From NCBI RefSeq assembly GCF_006376675.1, contig NZ_VEWK01000014.1, forward strand, positions 48,287 to 112,286: a stretch of 64,000 bases of DNA, read 5' to 3'. The position numbers and the translations under genes were made by a program. This DNA is from Brucella pecoris (GTDB lineage: Bacteria > Pseudomonadota > Alphaproteobacteria > Rhizobiales > Rhizobiaceae). Under the pieces are notes generated by a model, which was not told the origin of the DNA, did not search any database, and worked only from the letters and a program-made list of their open reading frames with translations. Shown one piece after another: positions 18,182 through 26,964 of this stretch; position 1 is the stretch's first letter; the number at the start of each line of letters is the position of its first letter.

Positions 18182-19185
18182 GCGGAAAATCCTTCTTCGG
18201 ATGCGAGTTCGAGGATGCGGGCACCAGTCGCCTCGTCTGTGACGAGTGTATCGAGATGATTGCCACGAAGAACACTCAGGATAGACGCAGCCTTGTTCAA
18301 TCCGCTGGCAACACCGATCTTCGTCGGGATGTGGGCAAACTCGTCCAGCGTTAGCGAGACCAGAGCGCGGTTCAGACTATACTCACAGACCTGACCATCA
18401 ACATCGAGCAGATGAGCCAGAAGCTCGGCACTAGCTCCGGAATGCTCGATAGCCGTGCGATCCTCACTCGAAGAGGGGTGCAGGTCGTAGTAAGTCGAAT
18501 CCGTACTGACGATAGAGCCTATGCCCACAACTGCTATCTTGGCCTCCCTTGCCCGTTGGAACACGTCCGCTACAGAACGCATGTTCATCAGCATGGCGCG
18601 TTGCCCAGCGTCATCTGCGAACAAAGGCGCATGTATCTGATATGAGTGTCCGCCAAGCTTTTCGGCCATCAACGTCGAGACGTGGTTGACGTCAGTATAG
18701 TGTTTTCCCTGCACACAGCCCGTCGCCGGAATGACCTCAACATTAAAACGGCGAGGAGCTTGAATGCCTGTAACAACGGCACTCACACCCTTGCCGCCGG
18801 TAATGCAAATCGTGTCGCCATCAGCGATTTCTTCTACAAGCAAGCGGGCGGCCGCTTCTCCAACCGCCAGCAGAGCGGTTTGCGGATTGTCGGATACGGT
18901 CGGCACAACAATGGCGCGGCTGATACCGCCGAGCGCTAGCAGACGTTCTTCCAGATCGACAAGAGGCTCGACCGGCGACTTGATCTTGATTTCAACGAGA
19001 CCAAGCTGGCGACCGCGCTTGATGAGCCGGTTGACTGTCGCATGTGATATGCCGAGTTGGTCCGCTATCTGCGCCTGTGTCAGTCCTTCAAGAAAATGCA
19101 GGACGAGTGCCTGATGCATCTGGCGAGCGACAACGATTTCCTCACGCGGCGCGGTTGTTCTGGGTTTCAGTTTGGCAATGGACAT
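18178..19185 (-). CDS. SorC/DeoR-family sugar-responsive transcriptional regulator
   Basis: A 335-residue regulator. The N-terminus has a winged helix-turn-helix (GLTQAQIADQLGISHATVNRLIKRGRQLGLV, about 35-65), and the remainder is the SorC effector domain that binds phosphorylated sugars (TVSDNPQTALLAVGEAAARLL; GVASGLNKAASILSVLRGN). The ATG at 19185 follows the permease stop by one nucleotide. It is embedded mid-operon between transport and catabolic genes, like EryD in the Brucella erythritol operon. A perfect palindrome upstream of the first gene (22972-22987) is a candidate site. Its ligand is presumably the kinase or dehydrogenase product. Confidence 0.87.
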   Translation of the reverse strand: MSIAKLKPRTTAPREEIVVARQMHQALVLHFLEGLTQAQIADQLGISHATVNRLIKRGRQLGLVEIKIKSPVEPLVDLEERLLALGGISRAIVVPTVSDNPQTALLAVGEAAARLLVEEIADGDTICITGGKGVSAVVTGIQAPRRFNVEVIPATGCVQGKHYTDVNHVSTLMAEKLGGHSYQIHAPLFADDAGQRAMLMNMRSVADVFQRAREAKIAVVGIGSIVSTDSTYYDLHPSSSEDRTAIEHSGASAELLAHLLDVDGQVCEYSLNRALVSLTLDEFAHIPTKIGVASGLNKAASILSVLRGNHLDTLVTDEATGARILELASEEGFSA

Positions 19186-19186
19186 A

Positions 19187-20176
19187 TCAGGACGCCTTCC
19201 GCTTGTGCAGGAAATGGTCGATAGAAACCGCCGCAAGAAGAATGCAACCCTTGATCATGTCCTGCCAGTACACTGAAACATTGAGAAGGATCAGCGAGGA
19301 TGTGACCAGCGAAAGCAGCGCCATACCGAGAATGGCACCAAGGATCGTGCCGGAGCCGCCGCTCAGCGATGCACCGCCGATGACTGCGGCAGCAATGATG
19401 TTCAACTCCATACCGACGCCAAAGGTGGGCGTCGCAGCGCCGAAGCGGGACATATAGATGACGCCTGCAACACCAGCGAGCGTCGAGCACAAGACTGTCA
19501 CCCAGAATTTAACCTGGTTCGTCTTGATGCCCGAATAGAGCGCAGCCTTTTCATTGCTGCCGGTATAAAACACCTTGCGAAAGGCGGTGGCCCGGCGCAG
19601 CAGGAAATCAAACAGAATGACGACAGCAACGAAAATCAAAATGACATAGGGTATGCCATAGAAGGTACCCTGTCCTACTGCCTTAAAACTTGGCGGCAGT
19701 GTGAAAAGCGATAGCGGCGTGCCTTTGGTGATGATCAGGCAAAGGCCGCGCACAATCACCATGGCCGCCAGCGACGTGATGAAGTGGTTGAGACCGACGA
19801 CGGTTACAAAGAACCCCATGGTAGCGCCGATGGCGCCGCTCGCCGCGATGCCGATAAGCGAAGCCGTCCAAGGATCAAGCCCGGCAAGAAAGAGCGCACC
19901 GGAAAGGACCATGGAGAAACAGACCACCGAACCGACCGAAAGGTCGATGCCCCCGACGATCAGCAGGATTGTCATTCCCACGACGACAATACCTTCCACC
20001 GAGAAGCTCATCAGCATCGCGCGAAAATTGCCGAGCGTCAGAAAATGCGGCGATGCGAAGCTCATTACCACGCCCAATGCAAGAATGATCGCAATCAGAC
20101 CGGCCTCACGCATAGTCCCGATGCGCCTTATCGACGATGTTCTCGGCACAGTCGCCGCCATTGTGTCGATAGCCAT
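19187..20176 (-). CDS. Sugar ABC importer permease, RbsC type
   Basis: Inner-membrane permease of 329 residues with about eight to ten hydrophobic spans. The family block VVVGMTILLIVGGIDLSVGSVV is intact, as are ITKGTPLSLF and the late AAAVIGGASLSGGSGTILGAILG loop that contacts the ATPase. The ATG at 20176 is chosen because GGGAGAGGG lies just upstream; upstream in-frame starts would add a charged tail that RbsC proteins lack. It follows the ATPase gene by 22 nt. Confidence 0.9.
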   Translation of the reverse strand: MAIDTMAATVPRTSSIRRIGTMREAGLIAIILALGVVMSFASPHFLTLGNFRAMLMSFSVEGIVVVGMTILLIVGGIDLSVGSVVCFSMVLSGALFLAGLDPWTASLIGIAASGAIGATMGFFVTVVGLNHFITSLAAMVIVRGLCLIITKGTPLSLFTLPPSFKAVGQGTFYGIPYVILIFVAVVILFDFLLRRATAFRKVFYTGSNEKAALYSGIKTNQVKFWVTVLCSTLAGVAGVIYMSRFGAATPTFGVGMELNIIAAAVIGGASLSGGSGTILGAILGMALLSLVTSSLILLNVSVYWQDMIKGCILLAAVSIDHFLHKRKAS

Positions 20177-20198
20177 TTCACCCTCTCCCATTTTCTTT

Positions 20199-21725
20199 TT
20201 ATGCAGCATGGTGCGATGTCCGTTCCGTGCCAACGCCCGAAGCCAGACGGATCACCGCCTCTTCTGACATCGCAGCCGCTGAAAGCTCTCCCGCAATGTG
20301 TCCTTCCCGGACCACCAGCAGGCGGTCGGAAAGACCGAGCAGTTCCGGCATCTCGGATGAGATGACGATGATGCCGATTCCGGAGCGCGCAAGCTCCCGC
20401 AGCAGCCGATGAATTTCCGCCTTCGCACCGACATCAATGCCCCGTGTCGGTTCATCCATCAGAATGACTTTGGGTTTTACCGCCAGTTGCTTGGCGATTG
20501 CCACTTTCTGCTGGTTGCCGCCCGAGAGCGATTTCACCGGCGCTTCAATGCCGCCCATGCGTACGGAAAGCCGTTTCGCAAAATCCTCTGCAAGTGTAGC
20601 CTCGGCGCGACCATTCAGAAGCCCGGTGGCATTGGTCAATGATTTCAGGTCCAGTACGGAAATATTCTGCGCGATGGACATTTCCAGAAATACGCCAGAA
20701 CCTTTGCGGTCTTCGGAAAGATAAACAATGCCGGCCTTGACGGCATCAGAATAGGAATGGGTTTTCTGCGTTTTGCCATGGAGGCGGACTGTTCCCGCCG
20801 TACGCGGACGAAGGCCGCAGATACCTTCGGCGATCTCGGTTCGCCCGGACCCTATAAGGCCGCCTATACCAAGAATTTCGCCTTTGCGGACGGCAAAGCT
20901 TACATCGCGGAAACGCACACCGTCGGTAATACCATCGACTTCGAGAATGACTTCACCTGCCGCCTCGTGGGGTCCAAGCTTATCGGGATAGAGCTGTGTT
21001 ATCTCACGACCCACCATTCGGCGCACCACATCGTCCGGCGTGATCTCTGCAATACAGTCAGTGCATACATAACGACCATCGCGAAAAACGGTCACCCGAT
21101 CGCAGAGACTGAAAATCTCGGCCATACGATGACTGATATAAATGATAGAAATGCCGTTGGCCTTGAGATCGCGGATGATCGAAAAAAGCTGTAGCGCTTC
21201 CGTTTCGGTGAGCACTGCCGTCGGTTCATCCAGGATCAGCACGCGACAGTCGAGTGTCAGCGCCTTGGCGATCTCGACAAGTTGCTGGCTGGAAATCGGC
21301 AAGTCGGCAACTTTTTGTCGAACATCAATCGCCGCCAAACGATTCATCACAATCTGCGCATCTCTTTCCAGCGCGCGATAATTCATGAACGGCGAACGGC
21401 GGCGGTTCGTCGCCGCCATGAACATGTTTTCAGCCACCGTTGCATCCGGACACAGTGCAATTTCCTGATGCACAAGACCGATACCAAGCGATTGCGCCAC
21501 AGCGGGCGAAGCAATGTGAACCGTTTTCCCGTCGATGCGTATTTCACCCTCGGTCGGCTGCAGCACGCCAGCGATGATACTCATCAGCGTCGACTTGCCA
21601 GCGCCGTTCTCACCGCAGAGCGCATGAACTTCGCCGCGTTCAAGCGTGAAATCGACATGCGTCAGTGCCTTCACCGCTCCGAAATGCTTGGATACACCAT
21701 GGATGGTCAGCACCGGTTCAGCCAT
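20199..21725 (-). CDS. Sugar ABC importer ATPase, RbsA type (two nucleotide-binding domains)
   Basis: A 508-residue fused ATPase of ribose/galactose-type importers. The first domain has Walker A GENGAGKS, Walker B VLILDEPTAVL; the second has the degenerate GLIGSGRTE P-loop, signature LSGGNQQK and VILMDEPTRGIDVGAK. This degenerate second Walker A is normal for RbsA. Two successive ATG codons are available (21728 and 21725); GGAGG stands 6 nt before the second. A 67-nt gap containing a hairpin separates it from the binding-protein gene. Confidence 0.92.
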   Translation of the reverse strand: MAEPVLTIHGVSKHFGAVKALTHVDFTLERGEVHALCGENGAGKSTLMSIIAGVLQPTEGEIRIDGKTVHIASPAVAQSLGIGLVHQEIALCPDATVAENMFMAATNRRRSPFMNYRALERDAQIVMNRLAAIDVRQKVADLPISSQQLVEIAKALTLDCRVLILDEPTAVLTETEALQLFSIIRDLKANGISIIYISHRMAEIFSLCDRVTVFRDGRYVCTDCIAEITPDDVVRRMVGREITQLYPDKLGPHEAAGEVILEVDGITDGVRFRDVSFAVRKGEILGIGGLIGSGRTEIAEGICGLRPRTAGTVRLHGKTQKTHSYSDAVKAGIVYLSEDRKGSGVFLEMSIAQNISVLDLKSLTNATGLLNGRAEATLAEDFAKRLSVRMGGIEAPVKSLSGGNQQKVAIAKQLAVKPKVILMDEPTRGIDVGAKAEIHRLLRELARSGIGIIVISSEMPELLGLSDRLLVVREGHIAGELSAAAMSEEAVIRLASGVGTERTSHHAA

Positions 21726-21747
21726 CATATTCCTCCCTATCCGTCAA

Positions 21748-21777
21748 AACCATCCGCGCCGCCTGACGCGGATGGTT
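21748..21777 (-). promoter_or_regulatory. Hairpin between binding-protein and ATPase genes
   Basis: AACCATCCGCG pairs with CGCGGATGGTT (11 bp, 8-nt loop), followed on the minus strand by TTTT. It resembles a weak intrinsic terminator or mRNA-stabilising element and probably lowers ATPase and permease expression relative to the binding protein. Structure is seen in sequence; the role is inferred. Confidence 0.55.
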
Positions 21778-21792
21778 CTTGAGCAGAGCCTA

Positions 21793-22824
21793 CTACTCTT
21801 CAATGCCCTTGGTGCCACGACGCTTCAGGTATTTGTCCCAATAGAAGTCATCAGCATTTTCCGCCGTCACAATTGAAAGGCCGTTATCGACAACGGGAAT
21901 GCTCATCGGGTTGAAGCCGGACCGCTTGGCGTCATTCATCGGATCGATCAATTCCGGGTGCTTGGCGAGCCACAGCAGCATGAAGCCCATATAGCCCTGT
22001 ATGCCCTGGTTCGGATTGATAGAACCGAAGACTTCGCCAGCCTTGATCATGTCCAGGATGTTGGCGTTGACATCCGCACACATGACAAGGACCTTACCAC
22101 CGGCTTCCTTGTTTGCCTGCGCGGCACCGATCGCAGAGTTAGCCTCCGGCATGAAAACCGCACCAAGGTTCGGATTGGCCTGAATCAGGCTCGACAGCCC
22201 CTGATAGGCCTTGGTCGGGTCCTGATTGGAAGCAGCGCGACCAACCAGTTTCATGTCCGGCCACTTCTCTTCCATGCGAGCAACGAAAGCGGCGATACGC
22301 TTGTCGTGATTATCCTGTCCAGGGTTTTCAAGAACGGCATATTCGCCCTTGCCACCCATTTTCTCGGCGATGGCATCGGCAGCATAGGTGCCTTCGCGAG
22401 TGTTGTCCGAAGTGATGAAGGACACCCGCTTCGACAGTGGTGAGTCTGCCGCGAATGTGACAACAGCCGTGCCCTGATCGATGGCTCGATTGATGGGCTC
22501 GATGAATGGATCGGAGTTCATCGGGTGAACGAGAATACCAGCCGGATTCTGCGCCAAAGCTTGATCGAACGTAGCGATCTGCTTGTTCACATCGTATTCC
22601 GGCGAACCGGTATACTCTGTCTCGCAGCCGAACTGCTGGCCGGCCTGCTTGAACATTTCATAGACTGGAAACCAGTATTCAACGCCAGAAACCATGACGT
22701 TCATCACATATTTTTCACCCGGTTTGCAGCGGAACGGATTCTCCGTCTCAGCCGCCGTAGCAGAACCGGCCAGAAGCGTTGCCGCAAGGACCGTCAGTGC
22801 GGTCGTGCTCAGAAATTTGCGCAA
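21793..22824 (-). CDS. Periplasmic sugar/polyol-binding protein (RbsB-like)
   Basis: A 343-residue secreted binding protein. The start is taken as TTG at 22824 because AGGAGG lies 4 nt upstream and the product then begins MRKFLSTTALTVLAATLLAG, a normal signal peptide cleaved near ATAAET. The mature protein has Peripla_BP_4 features: VSGVEYWFPVYEMFKQAGQ, LVHPMNSDPF, FAADSP and ITSDNTREGTYAADAI. It is the first gene of the operon. It has two cysteines (Cys in FRCKPGE and QFGCETE) that may form a disulphide. Ligand unknown; the downstream enzymes suggest a polyol or sugar. Confidence 0.88.
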   Translation of the reverse strand: MRKFLSTTALTVLAATLLAGSATAAETENPFRCKPGEKYVMNVMVSGVEYWFPVYEMFKQAGQQFGCETEYTGSPEYDVNKQIATFDQALAQNPAGILVHPMNSDPFIEPINRAIDQGTAVVTFAADSPLSKRVSFITSDNTREGTYAADAIAEKMGGKGEYAVLENPGQDNHDKRIAAFVARMEEKWPDMKLVGRAASNQDPTKAYQGLSSLIQANPNLGAVFMPEANSAIGAAQANKEAGGKVLVMCADVNANILDMIKAGEVFGSINPNQGIQGYMGFMLLWLAKHPELIDPMNDAKRSGFNPMSIPVVDNGLSIVTAENADDFYWDKYLKRRGTKGIEE

Positions 22825-22971
22825 GTGTCCTCCTCGAGGCCGAAGCCCCTCCCAAACGCGCCGAAAGCGTCCCAAAACGCCGTTGATCTTTATGAAAACC
22901 GACCCTCCTCCTCGAAGGCCAGTATTGATAGCTAATCGCAAAGAAATGCGCCTGTCAATATAATTCACTAT

Positions 22972-22987
22972 ATGAAATATATTTCAT
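22972..22987. promoter_or_regulatory. Perfect 16-bp palindrome, candidate SorC operator
   Basis: ATGAAATATATTTCAT is perfectly self-complementary and lies about 150 bp upstream of the binding-protein start, in the only intergenic region that can hold the operon promoter. AT-rich sequence surrounds it. Assignment to the SorC regulator is inference from position; the LysR gene, which ends at 23031, is an alternative source of a binding factor. Confidence 0.42.
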
Positions 22988-23030
22988 CAAACTACTTCGA
23001 TGGAACTCCAGATCCCGGTTTAGCTGCGCA

Positions 23031-23933
23031 TCAGCCACTTCGCTCATGGTCGATTTCAATAGGCAGCGAAGAGCATATCTGCGCGATGAAATTATCGACG
23101 CTGACGGCATTCTCTCTGCTTCTAAAAATGGCCGCGACCTCTGACATGATCGGCTTTCCAATTATTGGGCGGAAAACCGTGTTGGGCATGTTCACGACGT
23201 TTCGCACCACACCCGGTATTACCGATATACCGGCCCCCAACGACACTTGCGTCAGAACGGATAGAAGACCGCCCGGCTTTGCAACGATTTTTGGAGTAAA
23301 CCCGCCGCGCCTTGCAACCTCATACGTACCTGCCTCCTGTTCCGGCAGAATAAACCGGCTTTTCGAAAGGAGATCGTACTGGTCGTCCACTTCGTGAAGT
23401 GCAAGTCGATGGTCGGATGGCAAAGCCAGACAAAAATAGTCCTGCAGCAAGACATGGGCGTTGAGCGAAACGGGGAGCATCATGGGCAGACGGACGAAGC
23501 CAATGTCGAGTTGTCCTTCCTCAATGAGCTTTGGGAGTTCCTCCATCGGAAACTCACGCGAGTGAAGCTCCACCTGAGGCCAATCTCCTGCGAAACGGTT
23601 GATTTGCAACTGCAGTGCGCCCGCGTAGGCCGCAGAACCGACATAGCCGATTTCGATCCGCCCGATCTCTCCGCGTCCAGCTCTTCGCCCCACACTTTCA
23701 GCCCTGTCGAACTGATCCAGCACAAGCCTTGCTTCCTTCAGAAACATCTCGCCAGCATGGGTGATAGTGACTGATCGCTTTGTTCTGAGGAAAAGCTTTG
23801 CACTGAGCCGCCGCTCGATTTCCTGTATCTGAACTGTGAGCGTAGGAGCGGCAATATTCAACCGTTCAGCTGCTCTGGAAAAGTGAAGCTCTTCGGCGAG
23901 TGCCACGAAATAGCGAAGGTGCCTGAGTTCCAT
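23031..23933 (-). CDS. LysR-family transcriptional regulator
   Basis: A 300-residue regulator starting MELRHLRYFVALAEELHFSRAAERLNIAAPTLTVQIQEIE with the classic LysR helix-turn-helix, then an effector-binding domain (LPSDHRLA, GAGISVIPGV). The ATG at 23933 has GGAAG just upstream. It is divergent from the GlcG/HbpS-like and MFS genes, with a LysR-type box in between, so it most likely controls that pair and itself. The inducer is unknown; LysR proteins next to DHA2 exporters often respond to aromatic or amphipathic compounds. Confidence 0.9.
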   Translation of the reverse strand: MELRHLRYFVALAEELHFSRAAERLNIAAPTLTVQIQEIERRLSAKLFLRTKRSVTITHAGEMFLKEARLVLDQFDRAESVGRRAGRGEIGRIEIGYVGSAAYAGALQLQINRFAGDWPQVELHSREFPMEELPKLIEEGQLDIGFVRLPMMLPVSLNAHVLLQDYFCLALPSDHRLALHEVDDQYDLLSKSRFILPEQEAGTYEVARRGGFTPKIVAKPGGLLSVLTQVSLGAGISVIPGVVRNVVNMPNTVFRPIIGKPIMSEVAAIFRSRENAVSVDNFIAQICSSLPIEIDHERSG

Positions 23934-23947
23934 GTGCGCTTCCAACA

Positions 23948-23964
23948 ATTAGGTAAAAACTAAT
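23948..23964. promoter_or_regulatory. LysR-type operator box
   Basis: ATTAG-N7-CTAAT is an interrupted inverted repeat of the T-N11-A form, located between the divergent LysR gene (start 23933) and the GlcG/HbpS-like gene (start 24045). This is the standard place for autoregulation plus control of the divergent operon. Confidence 0.6.
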
Positions 23965-24044
23965 ATTATTCCAAATTACCGCGAATGAAAGAAATTTAAA
24001 AATCCGATCTATTGGCACTGTCAATCTCTATGAAAGAGTGCCTT

Positions 24045-24533
24045 ATGTCCCGACATGCTGTCGCAATCCTCTCCTCGCTAATCACAACGATAACCCTCAC
24101 TAACTCGGCATTCGCGCTGGACTTGCCGACAAAACCTTTTCTTACGCTCGAAGCTGCCCGCCTCGTCGTTGCGGCCGCCGAGGAAGAAGCTAAGGTGAAT
24201 GGCTGGCCCTGTGTGATCTCTGTCGTCGATGCGGAGGGTATGCCAATTCTGACCGTGCGCATGGACGACGCATCAGTACCTGCTGGCGTCGAACTTGCAC
24301 CTGAAAAAGCCCGGACAGCCGCTCTTTTCCGTCGGGAAAGCGGCGCTTTGGAAGATGCCATCAACGGGACACGTCCTGCTGTCATCACCGCGCGTGGATT
24401 TGTGCTTATGCGTGGTGGCGTGCCCATCACCGTGGGCGGTAAGGTTGTCGGCGCCATCGGCGTATCGGCGGACACGCCCGATCATGACCAGCAAATTGCT
24501 AAGGCTGGCGTAGCTGCGTTGACGACAAAATGA
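24045..24533 (+). CDS. Secreted GlcG/HbpS-like protein (DUF336)
   Basis: A 162-residue protein with signal peptide MSRHAVAILSSLITTITLTNSAFA followed by the Haem_degrading/GlcG domain (LTLEAARLVVAAAEEEAKVNGWP; ...ITVGGKVVGAIGVSADTPDHDQQIAKAG). Relatives bind haem or small cofactors, and GlcG accompanies glycolate oxidase, but most have no proven function. The ATG at 24045 is preferred over that at 24030 because an AAAGAGTG sequence precedes it and the signal peptide is then of normal length. Its stop overlaps the MFS start by ATGA. Confidence 0.82.
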   Translation: MSRHAVAILSSLITTITLTNSAFALDLPTKPFLTLEAARLVVAAAEEEAKVNGWPCVISVVDAEGMPILTVRMDDASVPAGVELAPEKARTAALFRRESGALEDAINGTRPAVITARGFVLMRGGVPITVGGKVVGAIGVSADTPDHDQQIAKAGVAALTTK

Positions 24534-26044
24534 CAACAGCTATCGCGTCCGCACCGCGTCTTACCAATTCGACTTTGATTTTGCTGACGGCATCGACCGG
24601 TTGCGCGATGACGGTGCTGGACACAAATGTCGTCGCAATGGTCCTACCGACTATCGCACAGGAATTTTCTGCCAGTTTTGCCGACGTCGAATGGGTAATC
24701 AGCACTTATGTCCTTTGCTTCGCATCCCTTCTCCTTCCTGCGGGTGCGGTAGCCGATCGATTCGGGCGCCGTACCGTTTTCCTGATCGGGATTGGCGCGT
24801 TCGCATTTTCCTCCTGGCTTTGCGGTGTTGCGGATTCAGCCGCATCGCTCTATTTCGCGCGTGCTTTCCAAGGTGCGAGCGCTGCATTCCAACTAGCACC
24901 GGCACTTGCAATCATCGGCCATACGTTCCACCGCGAAGAAGAACGTAATCGGGCATGGTCCATCTGGGGCGGAATCATGGGGCTAACCATGGTATTGTCA
25001 CCCATTTTCGGTGGCCTTATCGCCCATGGTCTCGGCTGGCGATGGGCATTCTACATAAACCTACCTATCTGCATCGCGCTCGGGCTCGCAACACTGCGCT
25101 TTATCACGGATTCAAAAGATGAAAATGCGCGCCGTCTCGATCCTGTCGGGATTATTTCCTTTGCCGCATCCATGTTCGCGCTGACATGGGGGCTCATCAA
25201 TGGGCAGGCGCACGGCTGGACGTCTCCAGTAGCGTTGGCTGGTTTTGTTGGCGGTATGGCGGGATTGGTGATTTTTCTCATTGCCGAACGCGTCCAACAG
25301 CGCCCAATGCTCGACCTCAGCCTGTTTCGCAATCCCCGCTTTATCGGCGGTGTGTGGGCGATGTTCGCCTACGCCGCCTGTGCGCAAGTGATGGCGTCCA
25401 TGCTGCCGCTCTTTCTTCAAAATGGCTTCGGTCGCGCACCGTTACAGGCCGGCTTTGCCATGCTTCCATTTGCGAGCGCCATGCTGATCTTTCCCAATGT
25501 CGGGCGCTATCTCGGAAAGAGAACATCATCTCGGGAAATTCTTTCTCTCGGGCTCATGATCGTGGGCATCGGCAGTCTCGTGACGAGCTGCGGCGCCTAC
25601 TATAGCAATTGGTCTATTGTCATGTGCGGCATGTTTCTGATCGGGAGCGGTGGCGGCCTCTTGAATGGAGAAACACAGAAAGCGATCATGAGCACGGTTG
25701 CGCGCGATCGCGCCGGGATGGCATCCGGCATCAGCACCACCGCTCGATTTACTGGGATTCTGCTGGGCTTTGCGGTCCTGAGCGGCGTGCTGGCAAGTGC
25801 TGTCAGGACCCATTTGATGCAAACGGGGTGCAACGATTCCACGTGTAGTGGAGAGTTTGCTGATGCAATAGTCGCAGGCGACCTGCCTAACGCACTTGGC
25901 ATGGTAGCGCCTTCAGCAAGGGCAGTTGCAACAGAACTTGCCATGCGGGGCTATTCCGTTGGCTTCTCGGTTGCGCTTCTTGTTTCCGCAATCGTAGCCA
26001 TAGTCTCCTCGCTTTTGGTGTACCGTCTGATGAAACGACGATAG
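24530..26044 (+). CDS. MFS exporter, DHA2 (EmrB/QacA) family
   Basis: A 504-residue integral membrane protein with about 14 hydrophobic spans. DHA2 landmarks: LDTNVVAMVLPTIAQEF in the first span, motif A ADRFGRRTVFLIG, and motif C-like VLSPIFGGLIAHGLGWRWAF. It is expected to export drugs or toxic organics in exchange for protons. The gene is translationally coupled to the GlcG/HbpS-like gene and converges on the GntR gene with only 17 nt between stops. No membrane-fusion partner (EmrA) is nearby. Confidence 0.9.
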   Translation: MTTAIASAPRLTNSTLILLTASTGCAMTVLDTNVVAMVLPTIAQEFSASFADVEWVISTYVLCFASLLLPAGAVADRFGRRTVFLIGIGAFAFSSWLCGVADSAASLYFARAFQGASAAFQLAPALAIIGHTFHREEERNRAWSIWGGIMGLTMVLSPIFGGLIAHGLGWRWAFYINLPICIALGLATLRFITDSKDENARRLDPVGIISFAASMFALTWGLINGQAHGWTSPVALAGFVGGMAGLVIFLIAERVQQRPMLDLSLFRNPRFIGGVWAMFAYAACAQVMASMLPLFLQNGFGRAPLQAGFAMLPFASAMLIFPNVGRYLGKRTSSREILSLGLMIVGIGSLVTSCGAYYSNWSIVMCGMFLIGSGGGLLNGETQKAIMSTVARDRAGMASGISTTARFTGILLGFAVLSGVLASAVRTHLMQTGCNDSTCSGEFADAIVAGDLPNALGMVAPSARAVATELAMRGYSVGFSVALLVSAIVAIVSSLLVYRLMKRR

Positions 26045-26061
26045 CCTTTTGGCGAGAAGCC

Positions 26062-26769
26062 CTATTCTTTCTTGTATAGCATGCGCGATCGCTCCAGATG
26101 GCGCAGCATGGCAGCCTCGGCACGGTCCGCATCCTTGGCAGACAGGCAATCCAATATCTCCTCGTGTTCCACGAGTGTATATTTCTCCTTGCCGGTCCAG
26201 ATAAGCATATGAGTGTGATACTCTTTCAGCCATGCCAGCATGGCTTCGCTCACTGCCATCAATATTGGATTGCCGGAAATCCCGGCTATCCGGACATGAA
26301 ACTCCATATCGGCAGCGATGAATGCGTCCGCGTCACCGAACGATTCCCGCTGCCGCTCGATGATCTGCCTCAGTTCCGCGATATCGCTATCCGTTATCCT
26401 CTGTGCAGTCTCGCGAACAATACCGCGCTCGAAGAAAATTCGCGCACTCTTTAGATGCTCCAGAGTATCCATTGATTGCGCAAGCATGATCTTCGCAGTC
26501 GGATCCACTTGCTGAAAGATCGACTTGGCCGTCAGCTTCAACACCTTCGCACGCTCTCCGTGCGAAATGCTGACTAGCCCCATCTTGGCAAGCGATTGCA
26601 TTGCCTCGCGGATTGCGGGACGACCAACACCGAAACGCTCCATCAGAACTCGTTCCGACGGCATTTCGTCCCCCGGCCCCAACTCGCCGGAGGTGATCAT
26701 ATTTTCAAGCCGATCAAAAACTTCGTCGGACAGTTTGCGACGAACAATAGGTTCGAATGGCTGGTTCAT
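26062..26769 (-). CDS. GntR-family (FadR/FCD subfamily) regulator, probable repressor of the apiose operon
   Basis: A 235-residue regulator. The N-terminal winged helix-turn-helix (LSDEVFDRLENMITSGELGPGDEMPSER; RFGVGRPAIREAMQSLAKMG) is followed by an FCD domain with potential metal ligands (ADMEFHVRIAG; LRHLERSR). It is divergent from the RuBisCO-like gene. FadR-type proteins recognise TGGTNNNACCA-like sites, and TGGTTATACCA occurs exactly upstream of apnO, with a related site in the divergent region. Ligand is likely an apiose-pathway intermediate. The link to apiose is inference from context. Confidence 0.88.
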   Translation of the reverse strand: MNQPFEPIVRRKLSDEVFDRLENMITSGELGPGDEMPSERVLMERFGVGRPAIREAMQSLAKMGLVSISHGERAKVLKLTAKSIFQQVDPTAKIMLAQSMDTLEHLKSARIFFERGIVRETAQRITDSDIAELRQIIERQRESFGDADAFIAADMEFHVRIAGISGNPILMAVSEAMLAWLKEYHTHMLIWTGKEKYTLVEHEEILDCLSAKDADRAEAAMLRHLERSRMLYKKE

Positions 26770-26892
26770 TGCATCTCACCCCTCACGCGCTTTCTCCCCT
26801 TATGCATCTTCGACTGCCCGGAGAAAAGTTATTTGCCCACAGCAGCCGAGACGCCTCACAATTTTTCGCTTGCGCATAATGGAGTACTCATT

Positions 26893-26910
26893 ATACCAGT
26901 TAACCTGTAT
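26893..26910. promoter_or_regulatory. Candidate GntR operator upstream of the apiose operon
   Basis: ATACCAGTTAACCTGTAT is an imperfect inverted repeat (7 of 9 pairs) in the 195-bp region between the GntR and RuBisCO-like genes. It shares TTATACCAGTT (26891-26901) with the palindromic site before apnO, and both sites are preceded by TACTCATT. Two separate copies of the same 11-mer next to promoters in one operon are good evidence for a common regulator. Confidence 0.55.
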
Positions 26911-26964
26911 ATGCCAAGCGAACACCGCTGGCAACAAACCAATAGCCAGTTCCCGGTAACGACC

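Noticed and set aside
13050..22824. Assignment as the AI-2 (lsr) operon or the erythritol operon
   Set aside because: There is a single permease, a flavin dehydrogenase and a reductase that lsr lacks, and no EryC isomerase, TpiA or RpiB that ery has.
26596..26964. N-terminal extension of the RuBisCO-like gene
   Set aside because: The open frame crosses the divergent promoter, the operator and the GntR gene start; the family N-terminus begins at 26965.
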